NCBI RefSeq assembly: GCF_040649515.1
Contig: NZ_JBEZFP010000003.1
Location: forward strand, 91,887 to 155,886
Source of the DNA: Yinghuangia elevatio
GTDB taxonomy: Bacteria; Actinomycetota; Actinomycetes; Streptomycetales; Streptomycetaceae
Direction: 5' to 3'
Length of the DNA: 64,000 bases
The number at the start of each line of letters is the position of its first letter. Positions within the stretch are counted from its first letter, which is position 1. The translations under genes and the position numbers were made by a program. This document shows, piece after piece, positions 40,416 through 49,145 of this stretch. The notes under the pieces are model-generated. The model made no database searches and was not told where the DNA came from. It saw nothing but the letters and a program-made list of their open reading frames with translations.

Positions 40416-41954
40416 TCAGCGGCGGCGCCGGGCGAGTGCCATGACGGAAGCGCCCACGACGAGCAGCGCCGCGCCGGTGACCGCAAGGACCCTCGTGAGA
40501 TCGGACGCGCCACTGTGGGCCAAGTGCCCCGATCCCCCGGTGGGCGTGGAATGCGTCGCCGCGGGCCACACGGGCGCGGGAACCGTGGTCGCGGGCTGCC
40601 GGGAGGGCTTGGCAGTACGCGAACTCGACCAGGTGGGTCGCGGCTTGGCCGTCGTCGGGCGTACCGAAGTGGTCGGCGGCGTGGTGGACGGCGCGGCGGT
40701 GGTTGGTGGGGCAGTGGTCGTGGGTGCGGCGGTCGTGGGCGCGGCGCTGGTCGGAGCGGCACTTGTCGGCGCGGTGGTGGTCGGTGTCGCGGTGGGGGTG
40801 ACCGGCGTATCCATACAGCTGACCTTGGCCTCGAAGGGGAAGTAGTGCACCTCTCCGGCGCTGTGGGAGGTCTCGGCTCCAGCAATTCCCGCGGCCGTGC
40901 CCTCTTCGAGGGATCGGACGATGATGTCGCCCTCGGTGTTGGACGGATCGAGGTCGCGCAGATGGGCCCGAGGGGCGTAGATGGTTCCTTCCAAGGTGTC
41001 CCCGGACGCGATGGTGATGTCCGTGGCGTCGGGGAAGTCCCATAGAACCGATCCGATCGACGTCTTGTCGAGGGCCGGCATGTTCGGGGTGTTCCAGGTG
41101 AACACCCCGCGCGTAGCGGTGGTGTCGACCACGATCAGCAGCGGTGCGGTGGGCGTCGGCTGGGCAAGCACCTGCAGCTCCGCGATGTTGTTCAGCTGCG
41201 CGCCCGTCAGATGGAGGACGTTGGTCACCCCGGACCGCAGCGCGAGTTTCACGGCACTGCCCGGCGGCAGGTTCTGCTGGTCGGGATAGGCCGTACCGTT
41301 GCCGTCGAGCATCGTGACGTTGGTCGGGCACGTCGCCATGGCCTCGGCCCTCGTGCGGTAGGTCGCGAACAGCGAGGTGAAGTCGATCAGCCCGGGCGCG
41401 GGTCCGACCGAGTCGGCGGGCTGGTGCCTGGCGAGTTCGATCCTCGGCACGGCGTCGTAAGCGGCGCCAGCGGGCACGACGTGGGTGTTCACCCGGGCCC
41501 CGTTGCCGTCGACGGCCAAAGGCCGGCTGCCGGCGAGGTCGCCGATCTTCACATAGCCGTGGGACAGGACCTTGAGCACGCCGTTCGGAGAACTGCCGCC
41601 GAGGTCGATCTTGCCGCCCACCAGAAGCGCCGTCGGCTGTGCGTCGTCGGCCACCGTGAAGGAGCCGGCGTCGGAGAGGGAGACGTTGTAGCCGGGGCCG
41701 AACCGGAGGTCGCCGCCGATCGCCACCGGTCCCTCCGACTCGGTGCCGACGAGCACGGCGTCCTCTTCGACGACGACACCGAATCCGCGTGAACCCTCGA
41801 CGGGGTTCCCGGTGAACGCGCGCGCCGACGCCGCCTGCGCGTCGAGGGCTCGCTGCACTCCGGTGGCGGTTCGCGAGTCGACGGTCGCCGCAACCATCAG
41901 ACCTGCGGCGGCGGCCAGGGTCAGAGGGACCAACAATCTGGATGTGCTCGGCAT
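40416..41954 (-). CDS. secreted choice-of-anchor-A surface protein with sortase signal
   Basis: Cell-wall protein of 512 residues. An N-terminal signal peptide (MPSTSRLLVPLTLAAAAGLM) is followed by a choice-of-anchor-A domain (about 45-385) with YNVSLSDAGSFTVADDAQPT near 90 and TLEGTIYAPRAHLRDLDPSN near 330, then a Thr/Ala/Pro-rich wall-spanning stalk (about 390-465). The C-terminus has LAHSG, a hydrophobic helix and ARRRR, resembling the LAXTG signal of class E sortases, with Ser in place of Thr. Start at ATG 41954 gives a normal signal peptide; a GTG at 42032 is an alternative. Possible adhesion or surface-matrix role; no sortase gene is nearby. Confidence 0.82.
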   Translation of the reverse strand: MPSTSRLLVPLTLAAAAGLMVAATVDSRTATGVQRALDAQAASARAFTGNPVEGSRGFGVVVEEDAVLVGTESEGPVAIGGDLRFGPGYNVSLSDAGSFTVADDAQPTALLVGGKIDLGGSSPNGVLKVLSHGYVKIGDLAGSRPLAVDGNGARVNTHVVPAGAAYDAVPRIELARHQPADSVGPAPGLIDFTSLFATYRTRAEAMATCPTNVTMLDGNGTAYPDQQNLPPGSAVKLALRSGVTNVLHLTGAQLNNIAELQVLAQPTPTAPLLIVVDTTATRGVFTWNTPNMPALDKTSIGSVLWDFPDATDITIASGDTLEGTIYAPRAHLRDLDPSNTEGDIIVRSLEEGTAAGIAGAETSHSAGEVHYFPFEAKVSCMDTPVTPTATPTTTAPTSAAPTSAAPTTAAPTTTAPPTTAAPSTTPPTTSVRPTTAKPRPTWSSSRTAKPSRQPATTVPAPVWPAATHSTPTGGSGHLAHSGASDLTRVLAVTGAALLVVGASVMALARRRR

Positions 41955-42076
41955 GACGAAGACAGTTGCCGGGCCCGCCTGCGGTCGAAACGGGTTTCCG
42001 GGGGGTACGGCCGGACCCGCCCCGTAAATCACACGATCGGCTTAGCCGAACGCGTCGATCCGAGCTCCGGGACGAT

Positions 42077-43258
42077 TCACGCGGCGGCGAGTACGTCCTC
42101 GATGAGGTCGGCGGCGCGCCGGGTGCCGCCTTCCTCGCGGGCGGCGGCCCGCAACTGCGCGGACCGGCGTACCCGTTCCGGATCCGCGACCAGGTCGCGC
42201 AGCGCCGTGCGAAGGGTCTCGGCGGTGGCATCGGCGGTGTCCACGCGACGGGCGACGCCGAGTTCCACGAGCCGGTCGGCGTTCATGAACTGCTCGGCCC
42301 CCTGCGGGACGGCGATCATGGGCACGCCGGCGAGGAGCCCTTCGGCGCAGCCGCCCATGCCGGCGTGGGTGACGAAGGCGTCGGCCTGTTCGAGGATCGC
42401 CCGCTGGGGGACCCAAGGGTGCACCTCGATGTTGGACGGCACGGGCCCCAGTTGCTCGCGGTCGGTGTACTTGCCGACCTGGAGCACGACGTGCCAGCCG
42501 GGCAGGCCGCCGAAGGCGGCGATGCACTGGCGGTAGAAGGCCGGTTGACGCGTGTACGCCGAACCGAGCGAGACCAGCAGCACATTGTCCGCCGCCTCGG
42601 GGCGGGCCCAGGCATCAGTGTCCGCCGGGCCGTCGAAGCAGGGACCGACGAAGGTCACAGTGCCGGTGTCGACTCGTTCGGCGTGTGGTTGCATCGCGCG
42701 CGGGATCAGGGCGAGCGCCCGGGCGGGCGGGCCCGAGAACGTGTCCACGTCAGTGGTGGTCGCGCCGCAGCCGGTGAGCCATTCCGCGAACCTGTCCCGG
42801 TACGCGTCCGCGCCCGGCAGCTTCCGCAGATGTGCACCGACCTCCTCCTGGAAGCCGTCCCAGGCGACGAACGTCGGGGACAGTTGCACGAGGGGGCGGT
42901 TCTGCGCTTCGGCGAGGGCGCGCGCGGCATAGGCGCCGATGTCGTAGAGGTAGAGGTCGGCCGGATCGTCGTCGTAGGCGGCACGCAGTTGCGGGAGCGC
43001 CTGGACGGCGTCGTCGAGGAACAGGCTTGCCGCGGCGATGGGATCGTCCGGCCAGGCGTTGTCCGCGACGGGCAACGTGGAGGTGCACGGCACCAGTTCC
43101 GCACCGACGGCCTCGATACGTTCGGCCATCAGCGGGTCGTTGGCATAGGTCACCCGGTGCCCTCGGGTCACCAGTTCGCGAACGAGCGCAAGGCTGGGCA
43201 GGACGTGGCTGACGATGGGGATTCCGACCATCGCAATATGGGCGCGGCGCGGGGCCAT
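42077..43258 (-). CDS. macrolide-type UDP-glycosyltransferase (GT1, MGT/OleD-like)
   Basis: GT-B fold glycosyltransferase of 393 residues. The N-terminal acceptor domain begins HIAMVGIPIVSHVLPSLALV, the donor domain has NVLLVSLGSAYTRQPAFY near 226 and the sugar-nucleotide motif VTHAGMGGCAEGLLAGVP near 295 followed by PQGAEQFMNADRL. Enzymes of this set (OleD, OleI, Mgt) inactivate macrolides by glucosylation, or decorate natural products. It sits 107 bases downstream of a Vat-like acetyltransferase on the same strand, with a TetR gene divergent. Because no polyketide or other biosynthetic genes are close, a resistance or detoxification role is more likely than biosynthesis; this is inferred. 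Confidence 0.87.
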   Translation of the reverse strand: MAPRRAHIAMVGIPIVSHVLPSLALVRELVTRGHRVTYANDPLMAERIEAVGAELVPCTSTLPVADNAWPDDPIAAASLFLDDAVQALPQLRAAYDDDPADLYLYDIGAYAARALAEAQNRPLVQLSPTFVAWDGFQEEVGAHLRKLPGADAYRDRFAEWLTGCGATTTDVDTFSGPPARALALIPRAMQPHAERVDTGTVTFVGPCFDGPADTDAWARPEAADNVLLVSLGSAYTRQPAFYRQCIAAFGGLPGWHVVLQVGKYTDREQLGPVPSNIEVHPWVPQRAILEQADAFVTHAGMGGCAEGLLAGVPMIAVPQGAEQFMNADRLVELGVARRVDTADATAETLRTALRDLVADPERVRRSAQLRAAAREEGGTRRAADLIEDVLAAA

Positions 43259-43365
43259 GGGCGATCACTCGTTTCAGGCACGGGTCGGGGGCGAGCCGGG
43301 TGACGGGACGCGGACGCGACGTGGGGCCGGCGGTCCTCCTGGTCTGCCGTCGGGGGAACGTGGTG

Positions 43366-44019
43366 TCAGGACGGGTTGAGCTGCGCGGCGGCCTCCTCCA
43401 GCTCGGCGACGGTGCCGGACATGATCGTCCGCACGTGTTCGGTGATGTGCCGCACGGGCCAGTCCCACCACGCCACGGCGAGGAGCCGGGCGACGTCCGC
43501 GGCGTCGTAGCGGGTACGGATGAGCCGGGCCGGGTTGCCGCCGACAATGCCGTAGTCGGGGACGTCGCCGGTGACCACGGCCCCGGCGGCGATGATCGCG
43601 CCGTGGCCGATGCGTACACCGGGCATCACGGTGGCACCGTGGCCGAACCACACGTCGTTGCCGACTACCGTGTCGCCCCGGCTCGGCAGACCGGTGATCA
43701 GGTCGAAGTGGTCGGCCCAGGAGCCGCCCATGGTCGGGAACGGGAAGGTGGACGGGCCGTCCATGCGGTGGTTGGCGCCGTTCATGACAAACCGCGTGCC
43801 GGTGGCCAGCGCGCAGTACTTGCCGATGACGAGCCGCTCGGGCCCGTAGTGGTAGAGGACGTTGCGCGTCTCGAACGCGGTCGGGTCGTCCGGGTCGTCG
43901 TAGTACGAGAAGTCACCGACCTCGATCAGCGGCGACTTCACCAGGGGCTTGAGCAGGACCACGCGCGGCTGCCCGGGCATCGGGTGGAGCACCGTGGGGT
44001 CAGCGGGAACGGGCGGCAT
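43366..44019 (-). CDS. Vat/CatB-family xenobiotic O-acetyltransferase
   Basis: Left-handed beta-helix (hexapeptide) acetyltransferase of 217 residues. GKYCALATGTRFVMNGANHR and MDGPSTFPFPTMG form the signature loop of Vat enzymes with the catalytic His near residue 84; VVGNDVWFGHGATVMPGVRI and AGAVVTGDVPDYGIVGGNPA give the helix coils, and WWDWPVRHITEH lies at the C-terminal end. Vat proteins acetylate streptogramin A; CatB/xenobiotic relatives act on chloramphenicol and other hydroxyls. ATG start with GGAGAGGA. The MGT glycosyltransferase follows on the same strand and a TetR repressor is divergent, as in many resistance loci. Confidence 0.9.
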   Translation of the reverse strand: MPPVPADPTVLHPMPGQPRVVLLKPLVKSPLIEVGDFSYYDDPDDPTAFETRNVLYHYGPERLVIGKYCALATGTRFVMNGANHRMDGPSTFPFPTMGGSWADHFDLITGLPSRGDTVVGNDVWFGHGATVMPGVRIGHGAIIAAGAVVTGDVPDYGIVGGNPARLIRTRYDAADVARLLAVAWWDWPVRHITEHVRTIMSGTVAELEEAAAQLNPS

Positions 44020-44100
44020 GGTGGGCGAGTCCTCTCCGGTGGGCCTGGGTCGTGCCTTCGGGAACTCCCGCGGGCCAACCGCCGGGATCCTGAAGATCGC

Positions 44101-44128
44101 CCTATAGCGACAACCGTCGCGTTAAGAT
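44101..44128. promoter_or_regulatory. shared operator/promoter of the TetR and Vat genes
   Basis: GCGAC-AACC-GTCGC (44107-44120) is a perfect 5-base inverted repeat. TAAGAT (44123-44128) is a good -10 for the TetR gene and TATAGG (minus strand, 44106-44101) one for the Vat gene, so a TetR dimer here could block both. The -35 boxes are weak. Confidence 0.45.
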
Positions 44129-44174
44129 GGTCGCACAGCCCACCCGCCTCGATCAACCGGATAGTGGTTCGCCG

Positions 44175-44804
44175 ATGACAAACCCGCCGCCCAACACGAC
44201 GGACCGCCGCCCGGGCGGACGCACCGCCCGCGTCCGCACCCAGGTGCTCGACGCGGTCCGCGCCGAACTCGCCGAAAGCGGTCACGAGGGACTCACGATG
44301 GAAGGCGTCGCGACCCGGGCCGGGGTGCACCGCGCCACCGTCTACCGGCGCTGGCGCGACGTCGGCGGCCTGCTCGTCGACCTCATCGGCGCCGCCGGCG
44401 AGATTGCGTGGGAGCCGCCGGACACCGGCTCGCTGCGCGGCGACCTGACGGCGCTCAACCGGGAGATCCAGGCGTCCCTGACCGAACAGCCCTCGTTCGC
44501 CGTCGCCCTGATGGCCGCCTCGTTCCACTCCGAACAAGCCGCGCGGGCGCAGACGCAACTGTGGGACGACCGCTACGCCCAGTGCGAGGTCCTGGTCGAA
44601 CGCGCCGTCCGGCGCGGCGAACTCCCCACCGCACAGCGTACGGACGCCCGAAACCTGCTGATCGCCGCAACTGCGCCCGTCTACCACCAACTGGTGCTCC
44701 TGCGCGCCGTTCCGGACCCGGACCTCCCGGAACGGGCGGCAGCAGCAGCGGTATTGGCAGCCAAGGCGGGCGCCTTCTCGGTCCCCGAGGACGGGGGAAC
44801 ATGA
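44175..44804 (+). CDS. TetR-family repressor, divergent from Vat-like gene
   Basis: Protein of 209 residues. The HTH lies at about 22-66 (VLDAVRAELAESGHEGLTME then GVHRATVYRRWRDVGGL); the C-terminal ligand domain is of the TetR_C_11/PsrA-like type with PSFAVALMAASFHSEQAARA. The start was placed at ATG 44175, downstream of TAAGAT; ATG 44127 is possible but would put the operator at the ribosome site. Divergent arrangement with the Vat-like gene and a short inverted repeat between them suggest it represses the acetyltransferase-glycosyltransferase pair and is released by the drug. Confidence 0.85.
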   Translation: MTNPPPNTTDRRPGGRTARVRTQVLDAVRAELAESGHEGLTMEGVATRAGVHRATVYRRWRDVGGLLVDLIGAAGEIAWEPPDTGSLRGDLTALNREIQASLTEQPSFAVALMAASFHSEQAARAQTQLWDDRYAQCEVLVERAVRRGELPTAQRTDARNLLIAATAPVYHQLVLLRAVPDPDLPERAAAAAVLAAKAGAFSVPEDGGT

Positions 44805-44934
44805 CGAGCCCGCATCCGGCAGGCCGATTCGGGTCGTTCGTCACGGCCGGGAGGACCGAACGGTCAGGCCCGCACCCGGCACTCGGCGCAGTCGCAGTCC
44901 GGCCACACCGCGGGCATCGGCCGCAGGACCACGA

Positions 44935-45687
44935 AAAGGAGATCGACCCGGACGCGTCCCTGTGGCATCTGCTCGCCGCTGAAGTGCGGAAACGCCGCAA
45001 GGCGAAAGGCTGGTCGCAAAGCCGGCTCGCCTCGGAGGCGCACTCCTCCGAGACGACCGGGCCCTGGCCGCGGACGGATCACTGGTCAGTATCTACCTGG
45101 CCGCCCGCCGGGCGTCGGCGGGCAAACCGCTGTGGTGGGAGGGATACATCCACGCGGAGGAACGGGCTGCGCGCATGCGAATTTTCGAGCCGCAGACCAT
45201 CCCAGGCGTCTTCCAAACCGAGGGATACATCCGCGAACTGTTTCGTCAGGTAGGCAAGTTGCCGCACGAGATCGACGCGCAGGTCACGGCGCGCCTGGCT
45301 CGCCGGGCAACTCTGGCGAAACTTAACCCGCCGAGCACTTGGACGGTCCTGGAAGAAGGCGCGTTGAGTCGCCTCTGCCAACTACCGAGCGAGATCGCCG
45401 CAGAGCAGGTGGAGCACCTGCTCGCGATGGCCGAATTGCCCAACGTCACAATCGAAGTTGTGCCGATCAGTTGCGGTCTTCACGCTTGCATGAACGGCCC
45501 TATCGTGCTGATCTCGATCCCAGGACGCGGAGAGGTTGCGTACTGCGAAGGCATGGGATCGGGACGCCTCGTCACTGACGACCAAGCCGTCTTGGACGTG
45601 GAGTGCCGCTACGATCTGATGCGCGCCGAGGCGCACTCTCCACGTCACTCGGTACAAGTTCTCAGTGACCTCTTGGAGATGCTGTGA
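44935..45687 (+). pseudogene. WhiJ-type regulator: HTH truncated and out of frame with DUF5753 domain
   Basis: An N-terminal XRE helix-turn-helix start (LWHLLAAEVRKRRKAKGWSQ, 44958-45017, then SRLASEAHSS) is in one frame; the continuation DRALAADGSLVSIYLAARR and the whole DUF5753 domain (IFEPQTIPGVFQTEGYIREL to the stop at 45687) are in another. In intact relatives about 25-28 residues holding the recognition helix join these parts, so roughly 80 bases appear deleted with loss of frame near 45045. An internal ATG at 45175 could still give the 170-residue DUF5753 part alone. AAGGAG at 44935-44940 remains where the original ribosome site would be. Confidence 0.6.
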
Positions 45688-45872
45688 GCAATGAGGACGC
45701 CGCTTGGCGCAAGTCCAGTTACAGCGGCAACAACGATGTCGGCAATTGCGTGGAGGTAGCCGCCTTGGCTGCGTCCTTCGGCGTGCGCGACAGCAAGGAC
45801 GTTGGGCGGGGCCACCTCAGCGTCTCGGCGACCGCCTGGACGGAGCTTCTGGCGTCGCTCCGCGACCGGTAG
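45684..45872 (+). CDS. DUF397 protein (BldB-like partner)
   Basis: Protein of 62 residues with the DUF397 pattern: AAWRKSSYSGNNDVGNCVEV at 6-25, VRDSKDVGRGHLSVSATAW near 40. DUF397 proteins are small partners or antagonists of the HTH-DUF5753 regulators in Streptomyces development and antibiotic control. The GTG start overlaps the DUF5753 stop as GTGA. It is intact although its partner regulator appears broken, which may leave it acting on paralogues elsewhere. Confidence 0.88.
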   Translation: MSNEDAAWRKSSYSGNNDVGNCVEVAALAASFGVRDSKDVGRGHLSVSATAWTELLASLRDR

Positions 45873-45926
45873 GTCGGCTCGTGGCGCCGGGTCCGGTCGA
45901 CCGGGGGCAGGCCGGATAATGGCGGC

Positions 45927-46574
45927 ATGGACGAGCGCGGGTCGGGCGACCGCAGGAGCAGCCGCAGGCGCGGCCCGAGCAAGGGCGACCTGCGCGAGGA
46001 GGCGATCCTGCGTACCGCGAGCGCGCTGCTGGCGGACAAGCCGCCGGCCCGGATCACCATCGACGACCTCGTCGCCGGGGCCGGGATCTCCCGGCCCACC
46101 TTCTACTTCTACTTCGCCGGCAAGCAGGCCGTCTTCGAAGCGCTGCTCGCCCCCGTGGGCGACGCGATCCTGGCGGTGGCCGACAGCTGGCTGACCAGCC
46201 CCGGCGGCAGCCGCAAGGAGCTGCGGGACTCGCTCGCGGGCCTGGTCTCGCTGTGGGAGCGGCACGGCCCGCTGCTGAAGGTGGTCCTGCGGGACGACGC
46301 GACCGGCGCTCTGCTGGAGTGCCGGGACCGCATGCTCGGCCGCCTGACCGCCAACGCCACCGCCCGCATCGAGCGCGACCGGGAGAGCGGCCTCGCCCCC
46401 GACGGGCCCCCGGCCGCGACGCTCGCCGGACTGCTCGTGCAACTGCTGACGCACGCCCTCACCGAAGCCATCGGCCCGTCCGGCACCGACCCGGTGCCCG
46501 ACGACCTGCTCGACGCACTCAGCGCGGTCGTGGCCCGCTCCATCTACGGCCGTACTTCCACCGAGACCGCCTGA
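45927..46574 (+). CDS. TetR-family regulator (EthR-like)
   Basis: Protein of 215 residues: basic N-terminal tail (SRRRGPSKGDLRE), HTH at about 28-72 with ITIDDLVAGAGISRPTFYFY, and a TetR_C_13 (EthR-type) ligand domain. FYFYFAGKQAVFEALL is typical of EthR relatives, which control flavin monooxygenases or lipid-metabolism genes. GATAAT at 45915-45920 is seven bases before the ATG, so the transcript is probably leaderless. The next gene downstream encodes an M50-like membrane protein on the same strand; no divergent target is present. Confidence 0.88.
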   Translation: MDERGSGDRRSSRRRGPSKGDLREEAILRTASALLADKPPARITIDDLVAGAGISRPTFYFYFAGKQAVFEALLAPVGDAILAVADSWLTSPGGSRKELRDSLAGLVSLWERHGPLLKVVLRDDATGALLECRDRMLGRLTANATARIERDRESGLAPDGPPAATLAGLLVQLLTHALTEAIGPSGTDPVPDDLLDALSAVVARSIYGRTSTETA

Positions 46575-46722
46575 CATCCGCCTCCGCGCAGCGCATAGCC
46601 CGCTGACGCGGTGGTTTTGCCCCGGGACGCGGGCCACCGGCCGATTCGCGCGGTGCCGACCGCCGTGTGGGCCGCGCTTGCGATCATCGGCCTTCGTGAC
46701 AGCACGGGGGACGGGGTTCGGT

Positions 46723-47445
46723 GTGGAGGCGCGTTCACCGCGTGAGCTGTTGGACGTGGTGCTGGGCACACAGCCGGCGCCGCCCCGGGAAGTGGTCGTC
46801 CTGGTCGCGTGTGCGGCCACGCTCGGGGTCGTGAAGCGGGAGTCCTGGGGCCTGCTGCGCATCTACGTCACGATGCTGCACGAGGGCGGGCACGCTCTGG
46901 TGGCGGTGCTCTCCCGCCGCAGGGTCACCAAGATCCTCCTCAACGCCAACACCTCGGGCGCGGTGCATTCGCTCGGCGAGCGCAAGGGAGCCAAGGCGGT
47001 GCTCGGGTCCCTGGCCGGCTACCCGGCCCCCGGCCTGGTCGCGCTGGGCGCGGCCGTGCTCATCGGCCGAGGGCGGGCGTCCCTCACACTGTGCGTCGTC
47101 GCGTGTCTGGCTCTGCTGATGCTCGTCAAGATCCGGACCGTCTACGGCGTCTTCGTGACCATCTTCTTCGTGGCCGGGCTCGTCGCGGTCATGGCGCTGG
47201 CCGATCCGCGCGCGCAGACGGGTGTCGCGCACCTGATGGCCTGGTTCCTGGCGGCCGGGGCCGTCCGCTCGGTGTTCGAAATGCTCAGGCGGCGCAGGCT
47301 CGGCCGGCACAAAACGGACGACGTCGACAACCTCGTCGCGGAGACCGGCCTGCCGGCCGCGTTCTGGATGGCGACCTTCGTCTGGATGGTGCTGGCAACG
47401 TACGCGGCATCCGCACTCCTGCTCGCGCCTTGGCCCACCGGATGA
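46723..47445 (+). CDS. M50-like integral membrane metallopeptidase
   Basis: Membrane protein of 240 residues with about six hydrophobic helices. The zinc motif HEGGHAL (HExxH) lies near residue 55 in the first long helix pair, and a segment LADPRAQTGVAHLMAWFLAA comes late, matching the M50B-like family of Streptomyces (PF13398 type). Regulated intramembrane proteolysis is the usual role of M50 enzymes, but the substrate is unknown and this branch is uncharacterised. GTG at 46723 follows a GGGGGAC stretch; the frame is open to 46678 and GTG 46696 is an alternative start. Confidence 0.75.
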   Translation: MEARSPRELLDVVLGTQPAPPREVVVLVACAATLGVVKRESWGLLRIYVTMLHEGGHALVAVLSRRRVTKILLNANTSGAVHSLGERKGAKAVLGSLAGYPAPGLVALGAAVLIGRGRASLTLCVVACLALLMLVKIRTVYGVFVTIFFVAGLVAVMALADPRAQTGVAHLMAWFLAAGAVRSVFEMLRRRRLGRHKTDDVDNLVAETGLPAAFWMATFVWMVLATYAASALLLAPWPTG

Positions 47446-47485
47446 CGGGTAGTGACGCCCACTAGGCAGGCATTCGTGATCAAAG

Positions 47486-47505
47486 AGGCAATTCGGGTAT
47501 TGCCT
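47486..47505. promoter_or_regulatory. inverted repeat AGGCAAT-6-ATTGCCT
   Basis: Perfect 7-base arms in the 212-base gap before the BBE-type oxidase gene; the right arm overlaps TTGCCT, a possible -35 box. Candidate operator. Confidence 0.45.
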
Positions 47506-47657
47506 CCGGGTGTCTCGGTCTACGGTGGAGAGAGCGGCGCGTTCGTGCGGCCCTTCCGGCTTGGCCGTTGTGGCCTGCCCGTCCTGCCAGGACGTCCTGC
47601 CCTCGGCGCGCCAGGGACTCCAGAGGCTCGGGGAGACCACGCGAAAGCGGGCACACC

Positions 47658-49043
47658 ATGACCACCCTCGGCCCAGACGCCGCAAAACTCGGCAGCAGCC
47701 TGCGCGGCACATTCGGCGGCGACGTCCTGCTCCCCGGCTCCCCCGGGTACGACGAGGCCCGCGTCGTCTTCAACGGCGCCATCGACCGGCATCCCGGCGC
47801 CATCGCGCAGTGCACGAGTCCCGACGACGTCGCCCTCGCCCTCGAAGCGGCCCGCGACGCCGAGTTGGAGGTCTCCGTACGCTGCGGCGGGCACGGCGTC
47901 AGCGGCAAGGCGCTCACCGACGGCGGACTCACCATCGACCTTCGCCGCATGAACGACGTCACCGTCAACGCCGACGCGCGCACCGTCCGTGTGGGCGGCG
48001 GCGCGACGATCGGGGACATGGACAACGCCACCGCGCCGTACGGCCTGGCGACGACCGGCGGGCGGGCGTCCACCACCGGTATCGGCGGCTTCACTCTCGG
48101 CGGCGGATCCGGTTGGCTGGAGCGCCGGTTCGGGCTCGCGTGCGACAACTTGCTCGCCGTCGACATGGTCACCGCCGACGGCACCGCCCTGCGGGCGAGC
48201 GCCGATTCGCACCCGGACCTGTTCTGGGCCCTGCACGGCGGCGGCGGCAACTTCGGCGTCGCCACCTCCTTCACCTTCCGTCTGCACGAACTGCCCGCCT
48301 TCAGCGTCGCGTTGCTCATGTGGCCCGCCGCGTACGGACCCGACGTGCTGCGCACCTACCGCGACTTCTGCGACACCGCACCGGACGCCGTCGGCGGAGG
48401 CTTCCTCTACCTGGTCGGTCCGCCCGAGGAGTTCGTACCGGAGCACCTGGTGGGGCGGCTCGTGGCCGCGGCGCTGGTGACCTACACCGGCCCCGAAGCC
48501 GAGTGCCGCGACGTCGCCGGCCCCTTCCTCGGCCTCGCGCCGGAAGGCGCGATGATCGCCGAAGTCCCGTACCCCGCCTTCCAGTGCATGCTCGACGACC
48601 CGCCCGGAATGCGGAACTACTGGTCGGCCGAGTATCTGACGTCCTTCCCGGACGAAGCCGTCGACATCTTCTGTGCGCGGTCGCCGGAGATGATCATCCC
48701 GTCGGCGTCGCTGCACGTGTTCTTCCCGCAGGGCGGCGCACTGGCCCAGGACAACGGGCGGTTCCCGTTGCCGTGGCGCGAAGCTCCTTACGCCGTCCAC
48801 CCGTTCGGCATGTGGGAGGACCCGGCCGACGACACGCGCGGTGTGCAGTGGGCGCACGACGTATGCGCCGACATGCGGCCGTGGGCAACCGGATCCGTCT
48901 ACCTCAACTTCATCGGCGACGAAGGCCACACCCGCGTGGTGGACGGCTTCGGCCCCGACAACTACCGCAGGCTGGCCGAGATCAAGGCCGAGTACGACCC
49001 CGGCAACGTCTTCCACCTGAACCAGAACATCCGCCCCGCCTGA
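47658..49043 (+). CDS. FAD-linked oxidoreductase (BBE-like, covalent-FAD type)
   Basis: Protein of 461 residues of the PCMH flavin fold with C-terminal berberine-bridge domain. The likely FAD-attachment His is in SVRCGGHGVSGKAL near 79; VGGGATIGDMDNATAPYGLA and GIGGFTLGGGSGWLERRFGL follow, then FWALHGGGGNFGVATSFTF; the BBE tail is IKAEYDPGNVFHLNQNIRP. Such enzymes oxidise sugars, alcohols or natural-product intermediates with oxygen. The usual second (cysteinyl) FAD link is not obvious. ATG start at 47658 chosen by domain start. No biosynthetic neighbours, so substrate unknown. Confidence 0.88.
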   Translation: MTTLGPDAAKLGSSLRGTFGGDVLLPGSPGYDEARVVFNGAIDRHPGAIAQCTSPDDVALALEAARDAELEVSVRCGGHGVSGKALTDGGLTIDLRRMNDVTVNADARTVRVGGGATIGDMDNATAPYGLATTGGRASTTGIGGFTLGGGSGWLERRFGLACDNLLAVDMVTADGTALRASADSHPDLFWALHGGGGNFGVATSFTFRLHELPAFSVALLMWPAAYGPDVLRTYRDFCDTAPDAVGGGFLYLVGPPEEFVPEHLVGRLVAAALVTYTGPEAECRDVAGPFLGLAPEGAMIAEVPYPAFQCMLDDPPGMRNYWSAEYLTSFPDEAVDIFCARSPEMIIPSASLHVFFPQGGALAQDNGRFPLPWREAPYAVHPFGMWEDPADDTRGVQWAHDVCADMRPWATGSVYLNFIGDEGHTRVVDGFGPDNYRRLAEIKAEYDPGNVFHLNQNIRPA

Positions 49044-49074
49044 CAGCACGACCCGACGTCCCCGCAGCATCGGT

Positions 49075-49145
49075 ACCGCGGCATCAACGCGACATCAGCA
49101 CCGCGGCATGGGTCGTCACCGCGGGACCGCTTGTCACCGCGGCAT
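49075..49145. repeat. three direct copies of ACCGCGGCAT
   Basis: Exact 10-base copies start at 49075, 49100 and 49136 in the convergent gap; the last overlaps the stop codon of the helicase-like gene. Purpose unknown. Confidence 0.5.
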
